From the IMG/VR virus record IMGVR_UViG_3300025122_003001, positions 1 to 52,140 of that record: 52,140 bases of DNA; one strand, given 5' to 3'. Of the stretch, positions 35,856 through 43,887 are shown piece after piece; within the stretch, counting starts at the first letter, position 1, and each line of letters starts with the position of its first letter. The stretch comes from a virus. Below the pieces are notes generated by a model. It searched no databases, was not told the DNA's origin, and saw nothing but the letters and a program-made list of their open reading frames with translations. The translations under genes and the position numbers were made by a program.

Positions 35856-36740
35856 GTGTATAAAACATATAATTTAATAGATGGTGATTTTGCTCACGAC
35901 TTATATTCAGTAGCTGGTCAAAAATCCTCTTTTATAAAATGGGATAGAAATCGTACTAACCCAGAAAACCCAACCTTTTATACCCATGGCACAATAACAA
36001 GTGTTAATACCCCAAAAGAAAAATCGTTTGCTTGGATATTTGAATCCCAAGCGATTCAACCAGACCCTTATAAACGTATAATACCCATTATCGATAAATT
36101 TAACTTAGTGTTTACCCATAGTTCCGCGTTGTTGAGAAATCATTCTAACACAAAATGGATACCTGGTGGGGGCATATGGGTAGGAGGTACTTATGGAAAA
36201 GGGGAGATTGGCATAAAAAATAAAAATAAAATGTGTTCAATAGTTTCTTCTAATAAAGACTGGTGTGAATTACATAAATTAAGATTAGAAATAGTAGATA
36301 AATTTAAAAACAATAATAAAGTAGATGTGTTCGGTGTAATAGGTGGTTGGCGGCCTATTGTAGAATCTGTCGAAAATTATATGTTCTCCATTGTGGTGGA
36401 GAATTTTCAAGATGAGTTATATTTCACAGAAAAGATATTAAATTGTTTTGCTACAGGAACTATACCAATCTATATAGGAGCAACAAATATTGGTGAAAAA
36501 TTCAATTTAGATGGGGTAATACAATTCAGTACTCTTGAGGAGTTATCTCCTATTGTAGCTAGTTTGTCGGAAGAATTATATGGAAGTAAGATTAATGCTA
36601 TACAAGATAACTTTAATAGGTGTAAACAATATAGAATAATCGAAGATTATATATACAAAAACTATATGGGAATTATGGATAAAGAGTATGGATTATCTTG
36701 GGGTATGCTGGGTGGTTCCCCACACATATTTTCTAACTAA
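35856..36740 (+). CDS. GT10-type (fucosyltransferase-like) glycosyltransferase
   Basis: The 294-residue protein has the donor-binding signature of glycosyltransferase family 10 (alpha-1,3-fucosyltransferases): YMFSIVVENFQDELYFTEKI (about 168-187) followed by LNCFATGTIPIYIGA, matching the family pattern of F-x-ENS, a Tyr-x-TEK stretch and a GT-x-P-V/I-Y segment. The N-terminal half is poorly conserved, as usual in GT10. It would transfer fucose or a related sugar from a GDP-sugar. The start is GTG, 5 bases after the stop of the basic protein, implying translational coupling. A host-envelope or virion target is unknown. It converges on a leftward gene, overlapping its end by 4 bases. Confidence 0.78.
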   Translation: MYKTYNLIDGDFAHDLYSVAGQKSSFIKWDRNRTNPENPTFYTHGTITSVNTPKEKSFAWIFESQAIQPDPYKRIIPIIDKFNLVFTHSSALLRNHSNTKWIPGGGIWVGGTYGKGEIGIKNKNKMCSIVSSNKDWCELHKLRLEIVDKFKNNNKVDVFGVIGGWRPIVESVENYMFSIVVENFQDELYFTEKILNCFATGTIPIYIGATNIGEKFNLDGVIQFSTLEELSPIVASLSEELYGSKINAIQDNFNRCKQYRIIEDYIYKNYMGIMDKEYGLSWGMLGGSPHIFSN

Positions 36741-37516
36741 GATGTTGCTGCCTCTTTTTTACCAAATAAATTACTAATAAACCCAGTAAGGCCAGAACCA
36801 GCATCTTTATATTCTTCTTGTCCTGCTACCGCGTCTGTAGCGGGAGAAACTTTTTGTTGTGTAGCGTCCCCCATTCTACCTTTTAAATCTTTTAACTTAT
36901 CACATAATATCGGAATAGCTTTTTTCTTCATATCTTCAATGAAAGCATCATCAACTAATTCATTCATACTCTCACCCATCCATGAACTAAACATTCCACC
37001 ACCAGGTAATGTATTAGTCATTTTTCTTAAATAGTATTCAATTACACCCTTTAATGTTTTATCTAATAAAAATTCACAACTACTGAATAACTTAGGCCAT
37101 TGTGTAAATGGTACGTTACCTAAAGAAAGTGCAATAGCATCTTTTAACCCACTATCTTTTACACCAAACAAACTTAAAACCCAACCAACCATCCAAGTAC
37201 GAATTCCTTCTACCGCACCGGTTGACGAAGCTCCAAATATAAGGCTCATAATGCCTTCATTAATCATTTTTGGATTAACTCCTTGTTCACCTAAATGTAT
37301 ACTTTCACTAGCGACAGTATTAAAGATATATCTAGAATTAGATTCGTTTATTACTTTATACTTTTTGGAGATTCCTTGAAATGTTTTATTAACTAGAACT
37401 TTATGTTCTCTTATTAGTTCTTTCTCGTTAATAGTAGTCTTTTTATGGTTAGTTTCTTTAATAACTCTTTTAACTACATTCTTTAAGGTTTTTTCATTTA
37501 ATTTTATAGCTGACAT
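36737..37516 (-). CDS. Virion-associated protein with N-terminal VIKE-type leader
   Basis: The 259-residue protein starts KLNEKTLKNVVKRVIKETN (5-23), one of several proteins in this window with an L-(N/T/S)-E-x2-L-x2-(V/I)-V/I-x2-V/I-x-E leader ending in an IxE or LxE site. The middle has hydrophobic segments (IMSLIFGASSTGAVEG, TWMVGWVLSLFGV) that could insert in a membrane, and the C-terminus ends with TGFISNLFGKKEAATS. I do not recognise the family. By analogy with T4 internal head proteins the leader could be a capsid-targeting peptide cut by the prohead protease; this is inference. It follows the 776-residue gene by 2 bases. Confidence 0.65.
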   Translation of the reverse strand: MSAIKLNEKTLKNVVKRVIKETNHKKTTINEKELIREHKVLVNKTFQGISKKYKVINESNSRYIFNTVASESIHLGEQGVNPKMINEGIMSLIFGASSTGAVEGIRTWMVGWVLSLFGVKDSGLKDAIALSLGNVPFTQWPKLFSSCEFLLDKTLKGVIEYYLRKMTNTLPGGGMFSSWMGESMNELVDDAFIEDMKKKAIPILCDKLKDLKGRMGDATQQKVSPATDAVAGQEEYKDAGSGLTGFISNLFGKKEAATS

Positions 37517-37518
37517 AT

Positions 37519-39849
37519 CTAAAATTTCTCTGTTTTTTTAATGTTCTTTTTAAAATTACCTGTTTTTAATTTGTAAGTTTTTCTAACTCTTTTAGAGGGT
37601 CCAAACCATCCAAAGTCATGGTTGTCGAAACATGTTTTAAGTGCTCTTAACTCAGTTGCTCTCTCCATATTACTTTTTAACATTCCAGCTTCGAAAGCGA
37701 TTAAGTTCTTACAATAGTTCTTTTGTTGTTTACTATCTGGAGTCTTCAAAACAAGATTTTGTAATTTTTCTCTCTTACTAGTCACATCAGTAGTTGATAT
37801 ATCCTCTTGTGGTTTTTCTGTAGTTGTGTCAGTTGTTACTGCCTGTGTAGTTGTATCGGTTGTTGCCTGTGTAGTTGTATCGGTTGTTGTTTCACCAGCA
37901 GTCTCATTAGTATGTTTCAATGTTTCTAAGGCTATTAAATCATCACAATCTATAACCCCTCTCTGAGATTGACCACTCTTACCTAAAAATGCATTAACTG
38001 CTGTTTTAGTTTCTGGTCCAAAATCACCATCAGCACCATGCTCAGGTAATTTATAACCATTTCTTATTAATTCTTTCTGTAATTGTTTAACACCACTTCC
38101 ACTATCACCTAGTTTAAATACGTTAGTACATTCTTTTACCGAATCATATGATTTTTGTTTTTTCGGTTTAACGGGTTCTTCACCACTAGTGTCATCTACC
38201 TTACCTCTTATTCTGTGTATTCTATGTTTACCCTCAACTTCACTTCTTCTATATTTCTGTTCACCTAAGAAATGATTTTCTTTTAATAGACTTTCTAGTC
38301 CTTTATAAGCTTCTGTTAAAACTTCAAATTCATCCGTGTCCATGACAAATGCAATTGCAGCACCTTGTAGAACCCAATTTTGTCTTTGTGCACTTCTTGG
38401 ATTATCTTGTACCATTTCATCATAAATTACATCTGCATAACCACCAGGTCCTGCGATAGTAGCTAAATCTTCACCTTTTTCATAAAGTTCTCCAGCTACT
38501 TCTATATCTCTACCTAATACATAATCTGCTCCTTCACCACCTTCACCTTTTCCAAATATTTTTAATACAGCTTTTCTATCATCTTTATCAGCTATAGCTC
38601 CAACTTTTGAATTTGGTAGTAATAGGTAAACTTTTTCTTCAGATTCTTCTATATATTCAAATTGTCCTAGATATTCTTTTCCTGCCGCTACAAATACTGG
38701 AGCAACATTAACATCCAGAAAAACGTCTACAACCTCCCCACCAAATAATGTTTTAAATCTAACTCTTGTTGATGGTAACCCTTCTGGTCTGTTAACGAAA
38801 TCATTGACTAAAGATTCTATTTTGTCGTTTAAATCATCTACGTTATATATTTTCTCACCATCAATTATACAAATAGGTTTGTCTCTTAGAATGTCAGCAA
38901 TTGGTTGGAAGTCTTCTTCTGATAGTTCATCTAATAATTCTTCTATTAAATGAGTACCATATTTTAAGTGGTATATTCCTGATAGGTGTGAACAATCATA
39001 AAGTGAATTAACTTGTCTAAAAGCTGAATAGATAGTATCTTCTTCTGTACCAGCACCCTTTGTAGCTCCAAATGTAACAAAATCAACTACCCCTTTAAGC
39101 ATATATTTTTCGCCTCCTTCAGTAGCGTCATAAATTACATCAGCTAATTGAGCTAAGGTACCTTCTGCTTGGAAATTAAAAGGAATTTCTTGAATTAATC
39201 CTTGTTTTTCTACTTCATCATAAACTTCAGGTGTAAAAGCGATAGACAAAAAGTCGTCTTCTGTCATTTCACCACCCCCAGACCAATCCTCCATTGCTGA
39301 AGCTGCGTTTCCTGGAACTTGAACTCCACTACTCCCTATATTACCTATAAGATACGCTCCTGTTCCCCAAGTTAACATTCTAGCTAAACCAGAACCTGCT
39401 TGTCTATTAATTATACTTTTACTCAAATTAGCTGGTAGAATACCTTTTCCTAGTTTCTGTCCACTTGCTATTTTTGATGAAAGGGATGCTGGTATACCTT
39501 TTAATCCTTTTGTACTTACTTTACCAAACCCACCTAACCATTTTAAACCACTTGGTAATTTTGATATTAAACCTTTACTACCTAGTGCTGCGCCTCCTCT
39601 ACCTACATTTGCTAAACCTCTAACTACCCATGGAGATATTCTTCCAAGTAATCCAATTAAGGGTGCCCATTCTTGCAGACCATCTTTTTTAGATGGGTTG
39701 TCTGAAAGTATTTTTTTTGGTGTTATATTATCTAACTTAGTATACTCTAATAAGTCTTGTTGTTCTGTATGGGGTTTGGTTCTATCAAATTCAATTAAAT
39801 ATTGTAAAGAACCTAGTTCCTCCTTTAGATTTTGTTTGTCTTTTTGCAT
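37519..39849 (-). CDS. Large virion-type protein with peptidoglycan-binding domain
   Basis: The 776-residue protein has an N-terminal Gly/hydrophobic region (about 70-195; WAPLIGLLGRISPWVVRGLA, LGGFGKVSTKGLKG) that may interact with membranes. A central domain (about 200-540) has alternating strands and helices that I do not recognise. A PG_binding_1 domain (about 590-650) shows FKLGDSGSGVKQLQKELI and GADGDFGPETKTAVNAF. A Thr-rich linker with TTDTTTQ repeats and a Lys-rich C-terminus follow. No lytic active site is obvious. It may be an internal virion protein that acts at the cell wall during DNA entry. A good Shine-Dalgarno AGGAG (39862-39866) precedes the start, which is rare in this window, with TATTTAT just upstream. 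Confidence 0.75.
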   Translation of the reverse strand: MQKDKQNLKEELGSLQYLIEFDRTKPHTEQQDLLEYTKLDNITPKKILSDNPSKKDGLQEWAPLIGLLGRISPWVVRGLANVGRGGAALGSKGLISKLPSGLKWLGGFGKVSTKGLKGIPASLSSKIASGQKLGKGILPANLSKSIINRQAGSGLARMLTWGTGAYLIGNIGSSGVQVPGNAASAMEDWSGGGEMTEDDFLSIAFTPEVYDEVEKQGLIQEIPFNFQAEGTLAQLADVIYDATEGGEKYMLKGVVDFVTFGATKGAGTEEDTIYSAFRQVNSLYDCSHLSGIYHLKYGTHLIEELLDELSEEDFQPIADILRDKPICIIDGEKIYNVDDLNDKIESLVNDFVNRPEGLPSTRVRFKTLFGGEVVDVFLDVNVAPVFVAAGKEYLGQFEYIEESEEKVYLLLPNSKVGAIADKDDRKAVLKIFGKGEGGEGADYVLGRDIEVAGELYEKGEDLATIAGPGGYADVIYDEMVQDNPRSAQRQNWVLQGAAIAFVMDTDEFEVLTEAYKGLESLLKENHFLGEQKYRRSEVEGKHRIHRIRGKVDDTSGEEPVKPKKQKSYDSVKECTNVFKLGDSGSGVKQLQKELIRNGYKLPEHGADGDFGPETKTAVNAFLGKSGQSQRGVIDCDDLIALETLKHTNETAGETTTDTTTQATTDTTTQAVTTDTTTEKPQEDISTTDVTSKREKLQNLVLKTPDSKQQKNYCKNLIAFEAGMLKSNMERATELRALKTCFDNHDFGWFGPSKRVRKTYKLKTGNFKKNIKKTEKF
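37850..37885. repeat. Tandem repeat in the Thr-rich linker
   Basis: The unit GTAGTTGTATCGGTTGTTG occurs twice in near-tandem (with CCTGT between), encoding TTDTTTQ repeats in the linker after the peptidoglycan-binding domain. Slippage could change linker length. Confidence 0.7.
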
Positions 39850-39867
39850 AATAATTATTTTTCTCCT

Positions 39868-39874
39868 ATAAATA
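39868..39874 (-). promoter_or_regulatory. Candidate late promoter motif
   Basis: TATTTAT on the minus strand in the context CATATTTATAGGAG, just upstream of a Shine-Dalgarno sequence, 19 bases before the 776-residue gene. Confidence 0.5.
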
Positions 39875-39895
39875 TGTTTATAACGGTAAAAAAAG

Positions 39896-40495
39896 TTACA
39901 TATAAGTCGGATTTCCCTTACCTCTTGTCACTTTACTTTCCCATGGTGCTCCACTTTGTAATGGATTAGCGTTTGCTCGTGTTAAACCGGTGTCATAAGG
40001 TGCTCCACTTTGTAATGGATTTCCTCTCCCTCTTGTAAGACCAGTCTCCCATCCTGGTGCTCCTGTCCCACCGCCAGAACTTGCTGTTGAGGTGTCCGTA
40101 CTCGCGCCTGTATCTAATCCGGCGTCAAGGTCTTGTTCTGCTAAATCACTCTCGCTAGCCTCGTTCCATTCATCTAACAAATCTTGAGCTATATTATTTA
40201 CCCTATCGTTTATCTGACTTAGTGTTGGTTCTTCTTCTTCAGTAGTTAATTCTTCCATAGCTTGACTTATAAGGTCTTCTCTAAACTCTTCTACTATACT
40301 ACTCACATTAATCTTTTCACCAAGTTTATTCTCTAACTCTAGAAAATCAAAAACTTCAGTACTTACATCATAACCCACAAAAGGCAACCCTTCATCTTCG
40401 TATTCAGCATTCTCATATTCAGCATCATGTTCCATTAATACCTTTCTTACCAAATTTTCTATATCAGACTCCGTAAGTCTTACTACGTTTTTCAT
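39896..40495 (-). CDS. Protein with LxE leader and C-terminal triple repeat
   Basis: The 199-residue protein starts VVRLTESDIENLVRKVLMEH (4-23), a leader of the same type as in several neighbours, ending in LME. The middle is acidic and helical (about 25-115). The last 55 residues hold three imperfect copies of APxxxTGLTRGxGNPLQSG (APGWETGLTRGRGNPLQSG, APYDTGLTRANANPLQSG, APWESKVTRGKGNPTYM). Function unknown. The repeats could be short binding peptides presented on a disordered tail, such as for capsid or DNA contact; that is inference. Two TATTTAT motifs lie upstream in a control region that is duplicated near 50417. Confidence 0.65.
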   Translation of the reverse strand: MKNVVRLTESDIENLVRKVLMEHDAEYENAEYEDEGLPFVGYDVSTEVFDFLELENKLGEKINVSSIVEEFREDLISQAMEELTTEEEEPTLSQINDRVNNIAQDLLDEWNEASESDLAEQDLDAGLDTGASTDTSTASSGGGTGAPGWETGLTRGRGNPLQSGAPYDTGLTRANANPLQSGAPWESKVTRGKGNPTYM

Positions 40496-40510
40496 TGTTA
40501 TATATTTCTT

Positions 40511-40559
40511 TATAAATACACTGTAACATATTATAAATATTTTCGTATACCCTATTAGT
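40511..40559. repeat. Copy 1 of a duplicated bidirectional control region
   Basis: This 49-base segment matches 50417-50465 at 47 of 49 positions. It holds two minus-strand TATTTAT motifs (40512-40518, 40533-40539) serving the leftward gene and lies just upstream of a host-type -7 box for the rightward gene. Confidence 0.85.
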
Positions 40560-40577
40560 TAATTAAAAAAAAATTAT

Positions 40578-40585
40578 TATCTTTG
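40578..40585 (+). promoter_or_regulatory. Host-type -7 box directly at a start codon
   Basis: TATCTTTG ends 4 bases before the ATG at 40590. With the usual Bacteroidetes spacing the transcript would begin at or next to the ATG, giving a leaderless message. A TTAG lies at the -33 position within the duplicated segment. Confidence 0.5.
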
Positions 40586-40589
40586 TAAT

Positions 40590-40760
40590 ATGATTAAAAA
40601 AAGTGGATATAAATTAGTGAGTGTTGGGTTTAGTGACCCAAGAGGTGTCGAAATTGGCAGATTAGTTGCTAAAAAACAAGCGATGTTATCTCACTTTTCT
40701 ATGGATAAATTCTACTACTGGATTAAAAAAGGAATAAAATTGTCTAACCCTAAAAAATAA
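40590..40760 (+). CDS. Small basic protein, probably leaderless
   Basis: A 56-residue frame starting MIKKSGYKLVSVGFSDPRGV and ending KLSNPKK; basic, with a helix AKKQAMLSHFSMDKFYYWIK. No family recognised. It is followed after 5 bases by the lipoprotein gene and so likely shares its transcript. A host-type -7 box abuts the start codon. Confidence 0.55.
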   Translation: MIKKSGYKLVSVGFSDPRGVEIGRLVAKKQAMLSHFSMDKFYYWIKKGIKLSNPKK

Positions 40761-40765
40761 AAAAA

Positions 40766-41314
40766 ATGAAATATTCTAAACTTGTACTCTTTCTTTCACT
40801 CTTAATTGCTTTCACTTCGTGTGAAAAGTATGAATTTGATGATTGTCCACAACCGCCTAATACTGTAACTGTTGATACTGCTAATACTAGCATAGTAACA
40901 GATGATTACCCTAATCTTAGTGGTAAATGGTTATTATATGAAGGTATACGATATACACACACGGAAGGTATGGCTGCTAATGATACCTACGAGGTCACTC
41001 AATATTCACTAAATGGGTATGAAAATGTTTATAATTCCCCACAAACACCTTTAGATAGTGTATCAGTTAATAATACTGTTTGGGAACTTACCTATAACGA
41101 TTTATTAGTTAATTACCAATATAACTTTGTATATGTAATAGGTAATTTTAATAATACTATAGAAATTAGTACAGGAGGTACAAAAAGAATATTCACAATA
41201 TTAGAATATGAAAATCTAGGCACCGAATTAAGAATTAAAACCTCTAACCAAGAATGGCTTGAAAATGGTGTACCAATGTACCAATTTAGTATTTTAAAAT
41301 TCTATAAAATTTAA
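40766..41314 (+). CDS. Predicted lipoprotein, lipocalin-like
   Basis: The 182-residue protein has a lipoprotein signal: basic MKYSK, hydrophobic LVLFLSLLIA, lipobox FTSC with Cys19, then acidic EKYEFDD, which fits the acidic export signals of Bacteroidetes surface lipoproteins. The mature part has NLSGKWLLYEGIRYTHTEG and many alternating strands (about 45-182), like small lipocalin-like lipoproteins of this phylum. It would be placed in the outer membrane of the infected cell. Phage lipoproteins sometimes block receptors against superinfection; that role is inference. It follows a leaderless small gene by 5 bases under a host-type promoter. Confidence 0.75.
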   Translation: MKYSKLVLFLSLLIAFTSCEKYEFDDCPQPPNTVTVDTANTSIVTDDYPNLSGKWLLYEGIRYTHTEGMAANDTYEVTQYSLNGYENVYNSPQTPLDSVSVNNTVWELTYNDLLVNYQYNFVYVIGNFNNTIEISTGGTKRIFTILEYENLGTELRIKTSNQEWLENGVPMYQFSILKFYKI

Positions 41315-41472
41315 GTATCGTCTCTTTCAAAGTAGAAATCTTGTTTGTCGGAATCATCTTCCATGTCTTCTAGTGTACGTAAACACTGTTCTACTAAAGT
41401 CCAATCTTCTTCTTCTATAGCTGTTTTAAGGTCTTCTATTAAATCTGCAATATAATTCATATCTTTTTTCAT
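41311..41472 (-). CDS. Small acidic protein (53 residues)
   Basis: A 53-residue frame, MKKDMNYIADLIEDLKTAIE at the start and FYFERDDT at the end; very acidic and predicted to be a two-helix hairpin. It overlaps the stop of the convergent lipoprotein gene by 4 bases and follows the 356-residue gene. No family recognised; real by its clean helical pattern and fit between neighbours. Confidence 0.5.
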   Translation of the reverse strand: MKKDMNYIADLIEDLKTAIEEEDWTLVEQCLRTLEDMEDDSDKQDFYFERDDT

Positions 41473-41502
41473 ATTAAATATGAATTATATTGATAAAATC
41501 AT

Positions 41503-42573
41503 TTAAATCAACATACTATTCTTAAAAACATAATATTCTATAAGTGGTTTGAGTATTTTCTTGTGTTCTGCTTCCATTAATGTGGTACTAACAAAAGATG
41601 ATTTTGGGAATATGTATGTTTTACCGTCCCCACCCTTTTTAACACCCTCGTTTTTAAATACTAGTTTTTCACCATCTAATTCTCCACCGTTACCAACAAA
41701 CACATAAAATTCTGGTCCTCTTGGGGGTTGTGGGTATACTCTAGAGTTACCGACTTGTCTTACCACGTAGTTCCCGTCAACGGTCTCACCCACACCACGA
41801 AATGGTTTTACTTGGAATCCTTGTGGTATGCCATCTATTATTTGTGTTAAATCTATTCCATTCTTAACATCATCCTTATCTCCGTGACACGTACCTATCC
41901 ATTCTCCACCTTTTGTAGAAATACCCTGTAAATATGTTAAAGCGACCTCCTCTCTACTGTCTCCGTCTTCCGTAGTGTGTTGTATCACACATAAAATATC
42001 AGAGTAATATTGTCCATCCTCACTAAAAAAATCCTTGTACGTTGGTGTCTCTATAGTTTGTTCTTCTACTTCTATCTGTTGTGTTATCACTCTATCTTCT
42101 GGGCGAATATATTCACCTCTAGCTTCCATTTCTTCAGGGGCTAAATTAGGTGCCTCACTTTCTACTTCCTCTCCTATTGTCACCACACCTTTGGTTAACG
42201 CTTCTCTTAATAAATCTATATCCACCATATTCTTATTCACTACGTCTAAACCTGATGAGTATAACACATTAAGAATATACGCAAAAACATAGTAATGGTT
42301 ATCTACTCTATTTAATATTGACCATGACCTATCCTCATTAACCACACCAAACCTATAGGCTGTTTTGCCTTTAGCCTCAAGACACGGGGTAGTGTCGGTC
42401 CATCTACCCAATGGTTTATAAATGTCTGCTGTAAACCCAACTAAAAGTTTTCCAAAATCCCTTAGGTTACGTAGCCCTTTGGCTTTTGTATAATTCCACT
42501 TGCCACCAGCACTCCTAACAATAGTTCCAGGAGGACTACAGTTCTCTATTCTTTGTTCAGTAATAATCTTCAT
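41503..42573 (-). CDS. Unknown protein (356 residues)
   Basis: The protein starts MKIITEQRIENCSPPG and has mixed alpha/beta composition with a Glu-rich linker (about 135-180; GEEVESEAPNLAPEEMEARG). The C-terminal half has many strands and Gly turns (GISTKGGEWIGTCHGDKDDV, FRGVGETVDGNYVV, PQPPRGPEFYVFVGNGG). I recognise no domain, membrane segment or catalytic motif. It lies 4 bases after the DUF4314-like gene in the same direction and is probably in the same late transcript. A virion or host-interaction role cannot be decided from sequence. Confidence 0.65.
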   Translation of the reverse strand: MKIITEQRIENCSPPGTIVRSAGGKWNYTKAKGLRNLRDFGKLLVGFTADIYKPLGRWTDTTPCLEAKGKTAYRFGVVNEDRSWSILNRVDNHYYVFAYILNVLYSSGLDVVNKNMVDIDLLREALTKGVVTIGEEVESEAPNLAPEEMEARGEYIRPEDRVITQQIEVEEQTIETPTYKDFFSEDGQYYSDILCVIQHTTEDGDSREEVALTYLQGISTKGGEWIGTCHGDKDDVKNGIDLTQIIDGIPQGFQVKPFRGVGETVDGNYVVRQVGNSRVYPQPPRGPEFYVFVGNGGELDGEKLVFKNEGVKKGGDGKTYIFPKSSFVSTTLMEAEHKKILKPLIEYYVFKNSMLI

Positions 42574-42577
42574 ATAT

Positions 42578-42847
42578 TTAATTACTCAATTTAAGCCATA
42601 CATCTGCGTCGCCCATTAAATCTAAAGTTCTGCCATTATCCCATTTAATTGTGTACTGTTTCCCCCAAGGTGTCTTTTGTATCCCAATAACTTCACCTTC
42701 GCTGTTTGGTGGGACAGCGGTAGGGTCGTCCATATATAATAATCGTACTCTATCTTTTATACGCAATACTTGATTGACTTCCATCTTGGTAGTTCTTTCA
42801 CTAATTTCATTTATCAGTGATTGTGTTAAGCCGAATTTATTCTTCAT
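42578..42847 (-). CDS. DUF4314-like SH3-fold protein
   Basis: The 89-residue protein has an N-terminal helix (LTQSLINEISERTTKM) of the same general kind as the leaders of neighbouring virion-like proteins. It is followed by a DUF4314-type domain (about 28-88): RIKDRVRLLYMDDPTAVPPN, then EGEVIGIQ, then YTIKWDNGRTLDLMGDADVW. DUF4314 is a small SH3-like beta barrel found alone in phage and plasmid proteins; its function is not known. The TATTTAT motif lies 15 bases upstream of the start. Confidence 0.7.
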   Translation of the reverse strand: MKNKFGLTQSLINEISERTTKMEVNQVLRIKDRVRLLYMDDPTAVPPNSEGEVIGIQKTPWGKQYTIKWDNGRTLDLMGDADVWLKLSN

Positions 42848-42861
42848 AAAGCGTTTTACTC

Positions 42862-42896
42862 ATAAATAGTTTGATAACTTGTTTAATATTATTTAT
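42862..42896. promoter_or_regulatory. Divergent pair of TATTTAT motifs
   Basis: TATTTAT on the minus strand at 42862-42868 faces the DUF4314-like gene; TATTTAT on the plus strand at 42890-42896 faces the membrane protein starting at 42907. Confidence 0.45.
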
Positions 42897-42906
42897 TATT
42901 AAGAAT

Positions 42907-43251
42907 ATGAACCGATATATTTTAATTTCTACACTACTTTTCTTTGTTGGCCAAATTCTAGTTTGGTTACAACTTAATGGTCAATTTGTTTGGCCTGTCT
43001 TCAAAAAATATGAGTGGGCAGTTGCGTTATGTGGTATCCCTATAAGTTATGTGTTTCTTGAAGCGACGAGATGTGGTTATGTGGGCTTTAATGAATTATT
43101 ATGGCCTCAGAGAATACTGGTTTTTTGTTGTGGTGTAGTGGTATTTGCGTTTCTCACGTGGTGGTTTAAAGGTGAGGGCATAAACACAAAGACCATGGTA
43201 AGCTTAATGTTAGCTAGTGTACTGGTGTTTATTCAAATTTTCTGGAAATGA
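42907..43251 (+). CDS. Small multi-pass membrane protein
   Basis: The 114-residue protein has four hydrophobic segments (about 4-22 YILISTLLFFVGQILVWL, 33-52, 70-88 RILVFCCGVVVFAFLTWW, 96-113) and conserved-looking loops FVWPVFKKYEW and LLWPQR. I recall similar proteins in marine phages but no function. A holin is possible but the four-segment layout is not diagnostic. An in-frame ATG exists at 42871, but the ATG at 42907 (MNRYILIS) is preferred: it starts directly at the first membrane helix and lies 11 bases after a TATTTAT motif. Confidence 0.7.
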   Translation: MNRYILISTLLFFVGQILVWLQLNGQFVWPVFKKYEWAVALCGIPISYVFLEATRCGYVGFNELLWPQRILVFCCGVVVFAFLTWWFKGEGINTKTMVSLMLASVLVFIQIFWK

Positions 43252-43253
43252 TT

Positions 43254-43604
43254 CTATCTTAATGGCCCTGAAAAAGCTCCGGCAGAACCTGCTGAAGTAG
43301 CCTCCATATTCTCAACTTCTTCTTCTGACTCAAATGGCGGTTCACCATTATTAACTTTATGATTTTTATATTCCGTTACATCTAATTCATTATTAACTGT
43401 AATGCCCTCAGCATCTTCCACGAGACCATGATTTTCTTTATATTGTTTTAACAGACCTGTAACTTTAGTTGCAGCATCAAGTCTTTGATTTTCATGAATA
43501 TGTAGGTCTCTAATTCTATCCATTTCAGCGTCATTATTAGTAAAATTATTAGAATTTTGTTTGTAAGCGTTCCACTTATGTCCTGGCCAATGTAATACGT
43601 TCAT
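43254..43604 (-). CDS. Unknown hydrophilic phage protein
   Basis: The 116-residue protein starts MNVLHWPGHKWNAYKQNSNN and is helical and charged through the middle (MDRIRDLHIHENQRLDAATK). The end EEEVENMEATSAGSAGAFSG is followed by PLR. The final EATSxxSAGxFSGPL-type ending recurs, from memory, at the C-termini of small structural proteins of marine T4-like phages. Function unknown. Late motif copies lie 13-23 bases upstream (43617-43627), which supports this start and late timing. Confidence 0.65.
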   Translation of the reverse strand: MNVLHWPGHKWNAYKQNSNNFTNNDAEMDRIRDLHIHENQRLDAATKVTGLLKQYKENHGLVEDAEGITVNNELDVTEYKNHKVNNGEPPFESEEEVENMEATSAGSAGAFSGPLR

Positions 43605-43616
43605 AATATAATGTTT

Positions 43617-43627
43617 ATAAATAAATA
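43617..43627 (-). promoter_or_regulatory. Candidate late promoter motif
   Basis: Two overlapping TATTTAT copies on the minus strand (ATATTTATTTATAAAC), the same arrangement as at 7657 and 47219. Confidence 0.5.
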
Positions 43628-43702
43628 TAACTTAAGTATAATATAGTCTTTATTGTCTTTTTAAATTATTGACTTAAATTATAATATAGAGTGTAATATA
43701 TA

Positions 43703-43861
43703 ATGTACAAACAAATAGAAGTCAAAGGGTATTTTAGAAAAGATGGTACTTGGGTTAGTAAACATACCCGTAGAATAAAAGTATCAATTAAAAGAAATAC
43801 AACACCCTCACGAAGGTCTACAAATAAAAACCCAAATCAACTAAGATTTAATTTTGAATAA
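43703..43861 (+). CDS. Small basic protein (52 residues)
   Basis: A 52-residue frame starting MYKQIEVKGYFRKDGTWVSK with two strands, then a basic tail HTRRIKVSIKRNTTPSRRST. The GYFRKDGTWV segment followed by basic residues resembles short phage and plasmid nucleic-acid-binding peptides, without a clear family. It is probably expressed with the 105-residue gene 26 bases downstream. Confidence 0.5.
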   Translation: MYKQIEVKGYFRKDGTWVSKHTRRIKVSIKRNTTPSRRSTNKNPNQLRFNFE

Positions 43862-43887
43862 TAAAAAAAAATTATTACACTTATACT

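Noticed and set aside
42871-42906. Upstream start MITCLILFIIKN for the membrane protein
   Set aside because: It would include the candidate promoter motif; the later ATG starts cleanly at the first membrane helix.
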